Source: Linum tenue (taxonomy: Eukaryota > Streptophyta > Magnoliopsida > Malpighiales > Linaceae). From it: DNA of 64,000 nucleotides. Under the pieces are notes generated by a model that worked only from the letters and a program-made list of their open reading frames with translations, was not told the origin of the DNA and ran no database searches. The DNA lies in NCBI GenBank assembly GCA_946122785.1, contig CAMGYJ010000004.1, positions 12,422,150-12,486,149 of the forward strand. Reading direction: 5' to 3'. This document shows, piece after piece, positions 24,056 to 35,131 of this stretch. The translations under genes were made by a program, and so were the position numbers. Positions within the stretch are counted from its first letter, which is position 1, and every line of letters starts with the position of its first letter.

Positions 24056-24602
24056 CTTCAATTACCACATTCATGGTAATTGAGAATACTACACCTCCCC
24101 CTAATAATTTGACATTACCACGTTTTCCTACTTTTTTTTCCAAATTCCACACCATCAATTCCCACAAAACTAAACCCTATCCAAACGTGAATTTTTTTTC
24201 AATTTTCACAAGTCAATTCCTTGGTTTTGTACAACATGGAAATTCAGACAAATTTCAACGTTTTAAAATTTCCACATCCAAACGACCCCTAATTCATTTA
24301 GTGAATGGATGTTAGTTGAATTGGTGGATTGAATTCAAATTGTCATCTATACTACAAATAATACCCTAGTTTAACATGAACTTTCACCAAATGGATTACT
24401 TTACCCGGACTTTACCAACCCACTCCCACAACAAGATCAACAAGAAAACACGATTAGATTAGTAATTCTAGGATTTTCCTATCCAACAACCAAGCCAAAA
24501 GTTTGATATCATGTAACTACATGATCACTCTTGACAAGTATACCAATCACAACTTGTAGTATAATTGTACAAGGTCATAGTGCATGAGCTTAGATGTACT
24601 AG

Positions 24603-25068
24603 CAGGGTCATCTAATGGATCGTGGAGGTCCTGTTCCAAAATCGAGATGTGGCCCATGAGATCTTTTATAAGTTAATAAAACTAAAGTGATTATAATATT
24701 ATTATTCGAAATATAATATCTTTCTATTTTTTAGTCTCCATGAGATCATTTTCAATTGTTATCATAGCTATTTCATTAAAAAAATGTTGTTATATTGTTA
24801 GTGCAAATAGGATTTTCGAAACACAAACAGTACTTTGACCATCAGTATACTTGTTTATTTTATATACATGAGATTATTAATCAATAGCTAACACTAGTAT
24901 TAATTAATATTATTAAACCTATCATCATTCTCATAATCAATTAATCGTACACTAGAAATACAACTTACAATATATTATCGGATTAACTAACGGATCTAAA
25001 TGGAGGGTCCTAATATTCTGAGGCCCTGTGCCGGAGGGCCGGCTGGCACACCCTCTAGGCCGGCCCTG
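24603..25068. mobile_element. hAT-type MITE (466 bp), TSD TGTACTAG
   Basis: TGTACTAG lies on both sides (24595-24602, 25069-25076). The ends are CAGGG... at the left and ...CCGGCCCTG at the right (inward CAGGGCCGGCC), a common plant hAT terminus. It is non-coding. Confidence 0.8.
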
Positions 25069-25392
25069 TGTACTAGTACTCGTACTCAAACTACTATCTA
25101 ACAAGCCTAAATTAGGTGAACTTCAAGCAACTTTCTATATATTGTAGATACAATTTAACAACTAGCAATGATGAAGAAACCAAAGTTAAGAGTTTAGGTT
25201 TGTAGCCCTTTCAACTAAACCATAATGGTTCCCCTTCCATGCAACCCAAATCATATCAATTGAAGCATGAAAGTTCTTTGAATCCTCCTACTAGGTCACC
25301 CTAGTTTACAAACAAGATGAAATTCATTCTCATGCAATTCACGCTCGCTTTTCTATTCTTGGGTGTTGTAACTTTTAACACTATTAAAAAAA

Positions 25393-25738
25393 TAGGGTAA
25401 TGTATATTTTTTATCCAAACCTTTTTCAGATTCTTTTATATTATCCAAACCTATCGAAATACTAAGAATTAGCCAAATGTTAACTTTCGGTTAGCAATTT
25501 TGTTAGTAATATTAACTTGGCAATATGAAACTAACTTGGAAGTGACACATGAAGGTCAACATTCCAAAATTTTAGTTTTTTAACTAAGAAAATATTTATA
25601 AAATTATTAATAATAACGTAAAAATGGCTAATATTTTGGTGCATTACGAAAGATTTGGCTAATTAATAATATTTTAATAGATTTAAATAATATAAAAGAA
25701 TCTGAAAAAGATTTGGATGAAAAATAGACATTACCCTA
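25393..25738. mobile_element. Long-TIR MITE (about 345 bp)
   Basis: The ends TAGGGTAATGTATATTTTT and (inward) TAGGGTAATGTCTATTTTTC extend into near-perfect inverted arms of over 80 bp ('ccaaac.tttttcagattcttttatattat'). The flanks are low-complexity A/T (AAAAAAT each side), so the TSD is ambiguous. A related fragment starts at 34876 and parts recur at 27740-27870. Confidence 0.75.
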
Positions 25739-26784
25739 AAAAATATATGTTGTCTATCCAGCTCCTATATCGGACCGATAACTCGGACTTCTTTACCAAA
25801 CAACAACTGCGCCACTAGACTCAAATAGTATCTGTGATTTCAAAGCCTTTGCTTGTGACATAAAAACTTCAAATGGGCTTGAGATTTCTTGTGATGAGCA
25901 AGGGGCGCTGAAATAAATGGGAAACAGTCAAACAACGGTGGTACTTTTTTCAAAGTGTCCATATTTCCCGTTTGGATGTTGTTTCCGTTTCCGATCACTG
26001 AACTCTCTGCCACGGCACCCAAGCTTCAATGAAGAGTTGTTGTCTGCCATGCCTAATGCCTATCGCTGCCTGCAATCGAGGAGGAGGCATCTCTTCTCTC
26101 TTTCATTCACTCTTCTTCTCCCTCTCACGGGTTTCCGTGCTTCTCTCCTAACTAACTAACATGCTCTCATAAATGCTATAATGCTCTGCCACTGTCTGTG
26201 TTTAAAAAAAAAAGCTCTGCCTCTGTCATATCATATTCATTGGTGTTTTCTTCCACAATATAAAATCGGATCCGACGAAAATTGAGTTCCCGCTGTTAAT
26301 AAACAATCCACAAGTAGATTAAGAAAACCAGAGCCCAAATTAAGTTGGACAAAAATCCAAGCGGAAGCCTTGGAAATAGTGCTGGAGCAGAGATTTGATT
26401 TAGGTTCAGCTCTTTAATAAATTGGTTGAGTTCGAATTTAGCTCACGGGATCGGCTCGAATTTGGGAACCCTTTGATGTTTGCTCCCCCACCAAAGTGTC
26501 AACTGGAGAGACATGGCGTGGGTTGGATGAGTTTTGGACTCAGAACTTATTCATTGCATTACTAACGAATTGATATAATTATGATTTATTATCTACTTAT
26601 ATTTTTTTGGTTGGATGATAGGTTGTTTTTTCACCCAGTTTTGGTGTAGCGGCTATATTTCGATTCATCCTCTTTTTCCAAGGGGTACATAATTGGACAC
26701 TGAATCGGTTTCATATTATGGGAGTTGCCGGTGGTGGATGCAGTTGGGTTGTGTGATAACTTCGAAAAACAATTATCTAAATGG

Positions 26785-26955
26785 CATTGGCGGATCGAGG
26801 ATAGGATAGAGCATTTGACCACATTAGAAAAAGAGGATATATATACTAGCACTGAAACAAATACATAAAATTAAAAATTTACAAGGGATATACTAGTTCT
26901 GCACCCAAGTGAGGGCTGGGTCGTGGTCCGGTGACGACCCCTAGATCCGCCGCTG
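26785..26955. mobile_element. Small hAT-type MITE (171 bp)
   Basis: The TIRs are CATTGGCGGATCGAGG and (inward from the right) CAGCGGCGGATCTAGG. The flanks CTAAATGG (26777-26784) and CTAAATAG (26956-26963) match at 7 of 8 positions. Confidence 0.75.
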
Positions 26956-27879
26956 CTAAATAGTCATTGTTATTTGTTACTCATAGACCCAACTAGTATT
27001 GTTATGATGTGCAAAGTTTGCTTGCACTCATACCATCATTTCGGTTTGACACTTTAAATGAAGTATTCTTTATCAGAGAAAGAAGAGTTGCTAAACACAT
27101 TGTTTTTACGCATGTGGATTTCACTTCGTTGGAATGTATTAAAGCTTTCATTAATTAATCAACCGAGTACTGCAGAGAAAATTGACATTTTTTATTTTGA
27201 TATAATTAGTTGTTTGTGATAGGCATCTCAATATCTAATGGATACTACAGAGCATAGTAACCAATAGTAGTAATCCAAAACTATATTTTGTTCTCCACCT
27301 ATAGAAGTAGATGGTCAGTCTATGTTGTGGCTTGAAAATAAGATAACCCTTTGATAGTATAAAACAATAAAAACTCCGAACAATGAAGCATAGTTCATTC
27401 GTGTGACCTACAATCTACTCGAGACTCGACATCCATCTGAAGAAGTACAAATATCAGACTTACTAACCTAATATAAATTATTCACTGAATATATCGATAT
27501 CAAATCTCGATTGAACCAATTATTTAACTACCTACCGCCAACTATTTACATAATATATCTCATCACTGTCGCCTCACCCAGCCAGAAGTACATGCTCTCT
27601 ACTGTCTACTCATGTGTTCAGTTTATTACTCTTTTTACATATTTATTAGGTGGCGATACCGCGCTTTGTCGCGGGGCGGAGATGGCCTATGGGCATGTAT
27701 TATGTGGCCCGTTATAGTGTTTTGCTAGTATTATTAGTCTAAAATTAATTTTTTTATTAACAGCTTTGTTAGTAACATTGACTTGACAATATGATATTGA
27801 CCGAGAAGAGATATATATGGCTGTCAACATCCAACTTAATTTTTTTTTAAAATGTTGGCTAATAAATGATATTTACCTA

Positions 27880-29400
27880 AACCCAAGTAGACCCATTGAT
27901 TTTGGGTAGGGTATGAGTGACGTATATATGGGTTTGGAAGTTTGTAGATGGGCTTGGGTAGCGTATGGATATTTACTTCCATAATCTAAATGTGTATGAG
28001 TTGGGTATGGATACTCATTTATTCGAGAGTGTTTTAATTACACATACAAAAATTAGACCTATTTGTATAACTAAAATAGTTAAGGTACCAAAATGTAATA
28101 CACAAAAATTTTAGGTACTAAAATATAATGATCCATCAATATTTTGAGGACTTATATGTCCAAAAAATAAATTTTGGTCATAAATCTAAAGATCTATTAA
28201 GTTTAGGTACCGAACTGTAATTTGCATAGTTGAGGCTTAATTCCTTTTATGGTGATGTATTAAGATGATAATTATTTACTTTTTTATAGAAAAATGAAAA
28301 CTATTTATTTGATATGTGTAGATACCTAACCAAATATTCCATGTATAATTGTTGAAAATTCAAGCCTGGGTGAAACATAAAAACTCTAGAGAGGAGCAAA
28401 AGGAATACAAACTGGAACTCGCTTAAAATATCATGCCTTCAAATCTCATTGTGAAAAATGACGACTTTCTAATAAGTAATAACCATATATATTTATTTTG
28501 AAAGGACTCAATATTGAGCTGAAAAAAGTTAGTGGTTCATGGTTCAATTATTAATTCTATATACTGTTGTGAGTCGTGTATGAACCCGTTCATACTTATG
28601 ATTAGAATACATAAAAATAGTATACTAATTAGGGTTAGACGAAGAAGGCTAAAAAAGAAATAAAGAAAGGGTTATGGAAGGCGAGTGAAAAATGAAACGA
28701 AGAGTAAGTAGATTATAGAAATATTTTAACTAAATCTTTTAGTTGGTCGTCAATACAACAGTCAATCATGTTCACCATAGCAATTTATTGACACTTGCTT
28801 ATATAGGTCTGACATATTTTGTTACATGTAGTTAATAGAAGTTTGTTTAGTACCCCGTAAATGTAATAAATGAGTTTATTAATACGCTCTTGCAATATTT
28901 TAGAGTCGTCTCTCTTTTATCATTTATTTAATATTTGACGTAATGAGCAAATATAAAATGATCGAATCTTCTTCTACAGTTGAGTGATACAACATTTTGT
29001 ATGGTACAAATTATACTTTTATGTTATGGTAGATTGGATTCATGGATTCAAGTAAATCTAAACATTTAACAAATTTACATTAAAATTAAATTTGGGATAT
29101 AAAAAATGTAAAATGCACATTATAATGACTAATTTGTAATTTGTTTGGCAATCGTAACCAAACTTCAGTTTAATATATCTTAATACTTATTAAAGTGATA
29201 ATGTAGTTACTGTTGCATTAGAGAATGTTTAAAATGACAAGCACCTCTAATTTGTGTAGGTGACAGCCCGCCCTAAATTACGTGGCCATTATAATTTTTT
29301 TTTTCCGATGGTCTTCATTGAAATCATAATTTTTATGTTTTTGTGGTCAGTTTTAGATTAATTTTATCTGACCTACTTCTCCACTTTTGCATAGAGAATA
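27880..29400. other. AT-rich stretch with decayed repeats
   Basis: Fragments like 'attttaggtac(c/t)aaaatgtaat' and 'gattggattcatggattcaag' resemble the 383-bp repeat at 10145. No gene was recognised. Confidence 0.35.
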
Positions 29401-29409
29401 CAATCTCCT

Positions 29410-30110
29410 ACAATCATAGTTCAATCATGGATAAAATCAAGCTTGACACATTCCAATCCGAGCCTTGACTTATCAGGAAAAAACCAAAAATTACAAAATC
29501 ATATCGAAGGTCATATCGAAAAAGTTAGTATTAGGATATTTTGTACTAAAATCGTAGTTCAATAGTGGTCAAATCAGGCTTGACACTTTGCTCCAATCCG
29601 AACCTCGACTTTGCTAAAATCGTAGTTAGTATTAGGACTTTTTTTATTGGACCGCCAGTACGATACAATCGTAGTTCAACCTTGATTAAATCCAGCTTGA
29701 CACGTTGCTCCTACCCGAACCTCGACCTATGTTAACAGAAAATCAAAAATTGTATCCATACCTAAGGTTGTACCGGAAAAGTTAGGATTATAGTATTTTG
29801 TGCTAAAATTGTTGTTCAACTATGGTTAAAATTCGCCTTGACATATTGCTCCAACCTGAGCCTCGATTGATGTTAAGAAAAAAAAAATGTAAAACCATAC
29901 CGAAGGAGGTACCGTAAAATTTATAATTAGGATATTTTGTGATAAAATCATAGTTCAATCGTGGTAAAATCAGGGGGACACGTTGCTCCAACTCAAACCT
30001 CGATGTATGTTCAGAAAAAATATAAAATTGTAAAACCATAACGAACTTCGTACCGGAAAAGTTAGCATTATGACATTTTTCTATTGTACCACTGCTAAAC
30101 ACGATTATAA
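29410..30110. repeat. About 140-bp tandem array, five diverged units
   Basis: The motif '(c/g)tagttcaa' followed by 'gcttgacacnttgctccaa(t/c)ccgaacctcga' recurs at about 29415, 29554, 29671, 29811 and 29950. The spacing is near 140 bp, with one shorter interval. The array ends just before the Helitron-like 3' hairpin. Confidence 0.7.
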
Positions 30111-30192
30111 ATCAATTACGAGTTAGCAAACAATACATCTAATACTATTACAAGCCGCAGCAAAGCGCGGTACATAATTTATCTAGTATTAA

Positions 30193-31360
30193 TAATCACT
30201 GCTTTATTTATCACTTGGGTTTACATTGATTGGTATCCAATACATCACGTGGGAAGATTGGCTACTAACAAGCCAAACTAGAAAGTCAGCCAGTAGACTT
30301 TCGATTTTGAATCTACTGTAAATCTAACCTTTGAAAATAGTGGCCTGCAGTTTGAAAAAGAAAAAAGAAAAAAGAAAAAAATCAACCCATTCTCCTTTAT
30401 GTCGAGAGACATAGGACTTTGAATAGAACTACAGAAGCATCAAATTATCGTATTTGAGACACCAAACTCTTTTAATAGTTTTTTGCTGCTCTGTGACATT
30501 CGATTACAATTGATATCTCAACTATGCAGTAGTTCGGTCTTTACTGACCGACCGCTCGCATCCCCATTTCTTGCATCTGCATTAAATCGAAGGATGGGCT
30601 TTCTGGAATGTAGCCTTGAAAATGAAGGAATGGAAAGGTGGGAGGGGGGGAGCATTTACATTCTTGTTGGAGCCTTCAGCTATGGTCAAGGAAACATGTC
30701 TTATAAATTATCATCACGTGAGTGATACTATTGTCATGTCTCTTTCTTTTGTTAAAACACATGTCTCTACCATCACTTCTCAAGATCTAGTTCATGAGGT
30801 GGGTTAGTAAGCTCATACTTATGCATAATACTAACGAATCAATTCTAAGCTAATCTACGACGAATGAAAATGCAAGATATTTGAATAAGAATGAATTGGA
30901 TTATCGGGTTTCTGGAGGAGCTCGATTGATTGGTGGTTAAGATTTACATTTTCATTTCATAAGGGTGATATAAGAGTAGGACGAACAAGAGATTGGTCTA
31001 ATGATAATACCACTAGTCTTGAATTGGAAGGATTAGTTTCAAATCCCTTAAGTAAGTTTAGTTGCTACTTAAGGGATGAATATGGGACATACAGATACAA
31101 ACCCAACCAACCATTTATGATTTAACTATAAAGACTTGCATTCAAAGGAAAATAAGCACACTTTTAGCTTACCATGTTTGGAATTGTAGTAAAACCTTGA
31201 CAACCCATAATAATTGCAACCCATTCAACACTCATTGGGAAGGCTATAATTCCTCACTTAAAATTGGCCAAAACAAATCATGTCAAAACTCAAAAGATTT
31301 ATCAACATTTACGGATAAAAAAAAAGTGAAAAATAATACAAATATGAGAGGTGATTCAAA
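30193..31360. other. Intergenic downstream of the kinase gene
   Basis: The short open frames at 30483-30807 show no family resemblance. The stretch next to 31368 probably contains the kinase 3' UTR. Confidence 0.35.
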
Positions 31361-31367
31361 AGAAAAA

Positions 31368-32930
31368 CTAGCTGGACGGTAAAACAATGGAGAAGAGGGG
31401 CTTCTCCTGCCCCTTATTCTCATCTGAACCGATCCCCAATTTCGACATCGAAACCTCCATCTCTGTGCTTCTACCGCCGCCGCGACTGTTATTCCGGCCA
31501 AGCCGCCGCCCGTTCAGTACTCCCGTCGACCTCGACTTCCTCAATCTCACAGCTCCCTTCCCCGTCGTTCTCACTGCAGCCTTGTTCAGCCTGTAATACT
31601 CGTCCGCCTTCATCAATTTCATCTCCCCAAACGAACCGATCGATCTCGACCTGGACACCACCCTCTCCTCCTCCCCCTCCGCCGTCGCATCTCCGATCAC
31701 ATCGCTTCCGTGTTCGGCAATTGAAACGCTGGACACTTTCCTGGTCTTCCTGCTTCCCGCCCTCACCGTCGCCCTGCCAATGCTGTTACTAACAGCGGCG
31801 GCGTCGCGGTCGTCCTCCAGCGGCTCCATCTCATCCACGCGCCCCACGCGCCGCCTCAACTGTCTCCAAATCGCCGGCGATTCCGCTCTCTTCCTGATCC
31901 CCTTCAGCGCCTCCACCACCGACGCCATCCCGGGGCGCTTCCCCGCCGTCGACCGCACGCATCTCGCCGCCAGTACGGCCAGGCTCCGAATCACGGCTCC
32001 GTCGCTCGGGGCCCCGATTCGCTCGTCGCAGATCGACCCGAACTCGCATCGCTTGATCAGCGGGACCGCCCAATCGACGACGGAAGGCGGGCTGAAGTTC
32101 ACGTCGATTGCGTTCCTCCCGCTGATTATCTCCAGCAGCAAGATGCCGAAGCTGAAGACGTCGCTCTTCGAGCTCAGATCCCCCGGGGCGAGGTATCCCG
32201 GGTCGAGATAACCCAGCGTCCCCGCCGGCGGAGTACACCTGACCCGGACGTCCTCCACGTGTCCCCTCAGCGCCAGGCCGAAATCCCCCAGCCGGGCCTT
32301 CCATTTCCCGTCGATGAGGACGTTGGAGGATTTGATGTCGCGGTGGATCACGGGCGGGTCGGAGCAGTGGAGCGCGTGAACCGCCTTGGCCACCTGCAGA
32401 GCGAACCGGATCCGTTTGGTCCAACCGGGTGGCCGCCTGGTCGGGCCGGAATGGAGCAGGTCGTGGAGCGAGCCATTGGGCATGTACTCCACCACGAGAA
32501 GTTTCCGCTCCTCGGCGGCGGCGCAGAACCCGATTAGATTGACCAGCCCCGGGTGGCGGACTCTGGAGAGGATCTCGATCTCGTTCTCCCCCGGCGTGGC
32601 GACGGCGGGGGCGAAGTTGCTGCGGAAGGCTGGATCCGGGTTTCGGGGATGGTTCGTCCGCTTGACCGCGGCGATTAGCTTGCCGTCGTCGAGCACGGCT
32701 CTGAAAACGGCGCCGTGGCTTCCCTTGCCGAGGAAATTATCGGCGGAGAAGCCGCCTGTTGCGGCGGATAGTTCGGCGTAGGAGAACTCTCTCGCGGCGG
32801 CAGCAGCAGCATTGTTGGAGGCAGAGACGGCTCTGTTTTTCCCTCTTCCTCTCCTTGGCTGGCTGCGATCCCAGTTGTAGGGATCGCAGACGGCGATTGC
32901 GGATTCGGCATTGCAGCGGAGGTAGCCCAT
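31368..32930 (-). CDS. Receptor-like cytoplasmic protein kinase (At3g51990-like Ser/Thr kinase), single exon
   Basis: A 520-residue intron-free frame starting MGYLRCNAESAIAVCDP. There is no signal peptide or transmembrane segment, so it is an RLCK. The kinase domain spans about residues 60-350. It has the glycine loop GKGSHGAV (68-75), ATP lysine K90 (AAVK), catalytic HRDIKSSN (196-203), Mg-binding DFG (216-218), activation-segment GTLGYLDPGYL (237-247) and SDVFSFG. All key residues are present, so it should be active. The C-terminal 170 residues are basic and Ser-rich, without a known fold. The MGYL...CDPYNW N-terminus resembles the At3g51990 group (family knowledge). Substrates are unknown. 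Its GC content is much higher than the flanks, which is typical for intronless plant kinases. Confidence 0.9.
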   Translation of the reverse strand: MGYLRCNAESAIAVCDPYNWDRSQPRRGRGKNRAVSASNNAAAAAAREFSYAELSAATGGFSADNFLGKGSHGAVFRAVLDDGKLIAAVKRTNHPRNPDPAFRSNFAPAVATPGENEIEILSRVRHPGLVNLIGFCAAAEERKLLVVEYMPNGSLHDLLHSGPTRRPPGWTKRIRFALQVAKAVHALHCSDPPVIHRDIKSSNVLIDGKWKARLGDFGLALRGHVEDVRVRCTPPAGTLGYLDPGYLAPGDLSSKSDVFSFGILLLEIISGRNAIDVNFSPPSVVDWAVPLIKRCEFGSICDERIGAPSDGAVIRSLAVLAARCVRSTAGKRPGMASVVEALKGIRKRAESPAIWRQLRRRVGRVDEMEPLEDDRDAAAVSNSIGRATVRAGSRKTRKVSSVSIAEHGSDVIGDATAEGEEERVVSRSRSIGSFGEMKLMKADEYYRLNKAAVRTTGKGAVRLRKSRSTGVLNGRRLGRNNSRGGGRSTEMEVSMSKLGIGSDENKGQEKPLFSIVLPSS

Positions 32931-33360
32931 GGCCGAGAATAAGAATGTGCTAAGAAGTCATATATTTTTCTTGGTCGAATAAGCTAAGAAGTCACTGGAA
33001 TGGATGTTAGTGGAGCTATTTCAATGGCGACTGAAAAGGGGAAGGAAAAATAAAGTAATGTGTGAATGGGCAAACAGGTATAATTATAAATGGGGGAGTG
33101 GAGGAATTGGGGAAGTTGGGAGGGAAATTCAATTTTGGGGGGTGGGTTTGTTCAAATTAGGTAATTGGGGGATTAAAGAGAAAGAATGGAGAGGGTGAGA
33201 TTTGGGAAAATATATTAATTGGGGAATGGAAACGCGTGCAACTTTTTGATGAGGAGGGGGAATCAAAGAAATTTGATTTTCTCGGGGGATGTTTGGCTTT
33301 AAAGAAAGGGGAGGAAAAAAGTGGTGGGAGGTCGAGCTCGAAAGAGAGGAAAGTTGAGGA
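32931..33360 (-). promoter_or_regulatory. Upstream region of the kinase gene
   Basis: Purine-rich on the plus strand (many GGGGA/GAAAG runs). No clear TATA box was seen. The hAT MITE at 33369 bounds it only about 440 bp from the ATG, so it may lie within or just beyond the promoter. Confidence 0.35.
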
Positions 33361-33368
33361 CAGACAAC

Positions 33369-33828
33369 CAAGGTTGTCAACCCGCGGGTTGGCTCACGGG
33401 TCGACCCAATTTGATCCTGACCCGGTGAGAAAAATGGGCCGTAGGCACCCGCCGGGCCGACCGCTATAAGGTACCGGGTTGGAGGTCAAATTGTGTAATT
33501 TTTTTCTTTAGTTTGCGAAATGCGCCTATTTTCCAATTTTTCTTTTCGGCTAACTCAATTTTTGGAATACTAAGTTGAAAATTTGAACATTTATGTTATA
33601 GAAGTGTGGGTACTATATGTTGGATCTAAGTACGATATCTTATTTTGGTGTAATATTATATGTTATAACTCATATGTTAGATAAGATTTGATATAATTTA
33701 TGAGGATAAGTACAATATAATGACTCTTTCTATATTTCCGGGCCAAGCCGGGCTAAAATGGTTGACCCATTAACCCTTGACCCACTAGCTTGACCGGGTC
33801 CGGGTCAACCCACGAGTTGACAACCTTG
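33369..33828. mobile_element. hAT-type MITE (460 bp), TSD CAGACAAC
   Basis: CAGACAAC lies at 33361-33368 and 33829-33836. The TIRs are CAAGGTTGTCAACCCGCGGG and (inward) CAAGGTTGTCAACTCGTGGG. It is non-coding. Confidence 0.9.
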
Positions 33829-33836
33829 CAGACAAC

Positions 33837-34606
33837 CCATCCATCCACTTCTTCTTCGGTCCTTTAGCTCCTTTTGACTTATCATTCTTTTGTCATCCAA
33901 TCACTTCTTCTGTTCTTCATTCCTATCTTGTTGATTTTTCATTTTTGACATAAAGTAAAGATACCCTTGTTCAGTCATACAGTACACTAGGCCAGACTAT
34001 AGTTTTGAAATTTTGGTTTGTGTTTGACTATAGATCGTCTCATTAACGAGTTCATGAGCTCTATTGGAATTTAGCTCATCAATTAGTTTGCGATATCGGC
34101 TCGAGCTCTGTTATTTGGTTCATAATCTATAATTGTTCATTTCATGGTATTTAATAGTAATTTGTATATGAGCACCTTATCATACATAATTTCTCTTTTA
34201 AACTATAAACAAGACATATTTTATCATGTGTTCAAATTCTTAAACGTCATATGTGGTGGGATATATAATCAACAAATCTATGAATTATTAACAAGCCAAT
34301 GATTAATTATTGATCGATATGCTAATATAAGTTGCTAGTTGAGGTGACTCGCCTAACCATACTATCGAGGAGCTAGCTCATAGCTCAAAAGAAGCTAGCT
34401 CGCTAGTGCAGCTTAACAAACCATCGAGTCGAGCTGGTTCATAAGCCTTATCAGCCGAACAATGCTTAGCTCAAACTTGACTTGTTAGTAAACAAGCCAA
34501 ATGTTGAATGAGATTCTTCCGAACCGAACGTTGAACCGCTCGTGAGCAGTTTAGCTCATTTGCAACCCTAGTTACCTATATATTCATGAGAAATTTCACA
34601 ATGCTT
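33837..34606. other. AT-rich intergenic stretch
   Basis: No recognisable gene. Phrases such as 'gagctcgttatt', 'gctcgctagtg' and 'gaaccgctcgtgagcagtttagctc' look like decayed MITE sequence. Confidence 0.3.
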
Positions 34607-34876
34607 TAAAGCATTGGTGCTTTAGTTTTTGTCTTTATGGTACAACTTCAGGTTGTACCTTTAATTTTATGGTACAACTTCAGGTTGTGCCTATACTCTT
34701 TTGTAAAATCCATTTATAGTACAAACTAAAGTTGTACCTTTATGTTATTATACAACTTCAAGTTGTACCATAACATAAAGGTCAAATTGCCTTATGGTGC
34801 AACTTCAATTTGTACTTCTAAGTTCTAACGTTATGGTACAACTTCAAGTTGTACTTTAAAACACTAATACTTTAAA
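34607..34876. mobile_element. Palindrome-rich MITE
   Basis: The ends CTTTAAAGCATTGGTGCTTTA and (inward from the right) TTTAAAGTATTAGTGTTTTAA are inverted. Between them the perfect or near-perfect palindrome 'acaactt(c/g)aagttgt' recurs about five times at 30-50 bp spacing. It is non-coding. Confidence 0.6.
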
Positions 34877-34942
34877 GGGTAATGTCTATTTTTTTATCCA
34901 AACCTTTTCAGATTCTTTTACATTATTCAAACCTATTAAAAT
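34876..34942. mobile_element. Truncated arm of the long-TIR MITE family
   Basis: 'agggtaatgtctatttttttatccaaaccttttcagattc...' matches an arm of the element at 25393-25738. It breaks off at about 34942, where inverted viral sequence begins. Confidence 0.65.
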
Positions 34943-35131
34943 AATCAAAATAAATTTTACTAGTACTAGGGTTATCAGACATATCTGGTTCTTGTTTAGT
35001 TTGAATGGTTTGATTCCTTGTTGTTCAACGTCTTCATGGTGATGCTGAGTGAAGAATGCTGGTGATGATTGTTGGAGTTGCGTTTTGGGAATTTTTGTAG
35101 GTTTGATGATTTTTGCTGTGTGGTGTTTTTT

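Larger units (their letters stand above)
19184..24289. mobile_element. PIF/Harbinger (Tourist-like) element, split by a LINE; TSD TAA
   Basis: The ends are GGGGTCGTTTGGATGTGGAAAT (left) and the exact reverse complement of the first 22 bases at the right. TAA flanks both sides (19181-19183, 24290-24292). The host sequence is the 383-bp repeat, and the copy at 10365-10528 shows the matching uninterrupted site ('aatacatcaatccattt'). The interior is the LINE at about 19320-24052, so the original element would have been only a few hundred bp. No PIF transposase or Myb-like ORF was seen. Confidence 0.8.
24346..30192 (+). mobile_element. Candidate Helitron span (5' TC... to 3' hairpin-CTAG)
   Basis: The left border candidate is 'A|TCTATACTACAAATAATA' at 24346. 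It is the point where similarity to the 383-bp repeat ends. The right border candidate is a stem-loop CCGCAGC-AAA-GCGCGG (30153-30168), then 'tacataatttat' and CTAG at 30189-30192 before T. No Rep/helicase gene is present. The interior holds two hAT elements, a long-TIR MITE and a 140-bp tandem array. Pairing these two ends is inference, and a second terminus-like sequence near 27650-27732 may belong to a nested unit. Confidence 0.3.

Noticed and set aside
25000..25080. Palindromic 'ggagggccggctggc...gccggccctg' as an RNA hairpin or terminator
   Set aside because: It is the right terminus of a hAT-type MITE with a matching 8-bp target duplication.
31780..32781. Long open frames antisense or shifted to the kinase gene
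   Set aside because: The kinase is GC-rich and intronless, so shadow frames stay open. Only the 520-codon frame carries kinase motifs.
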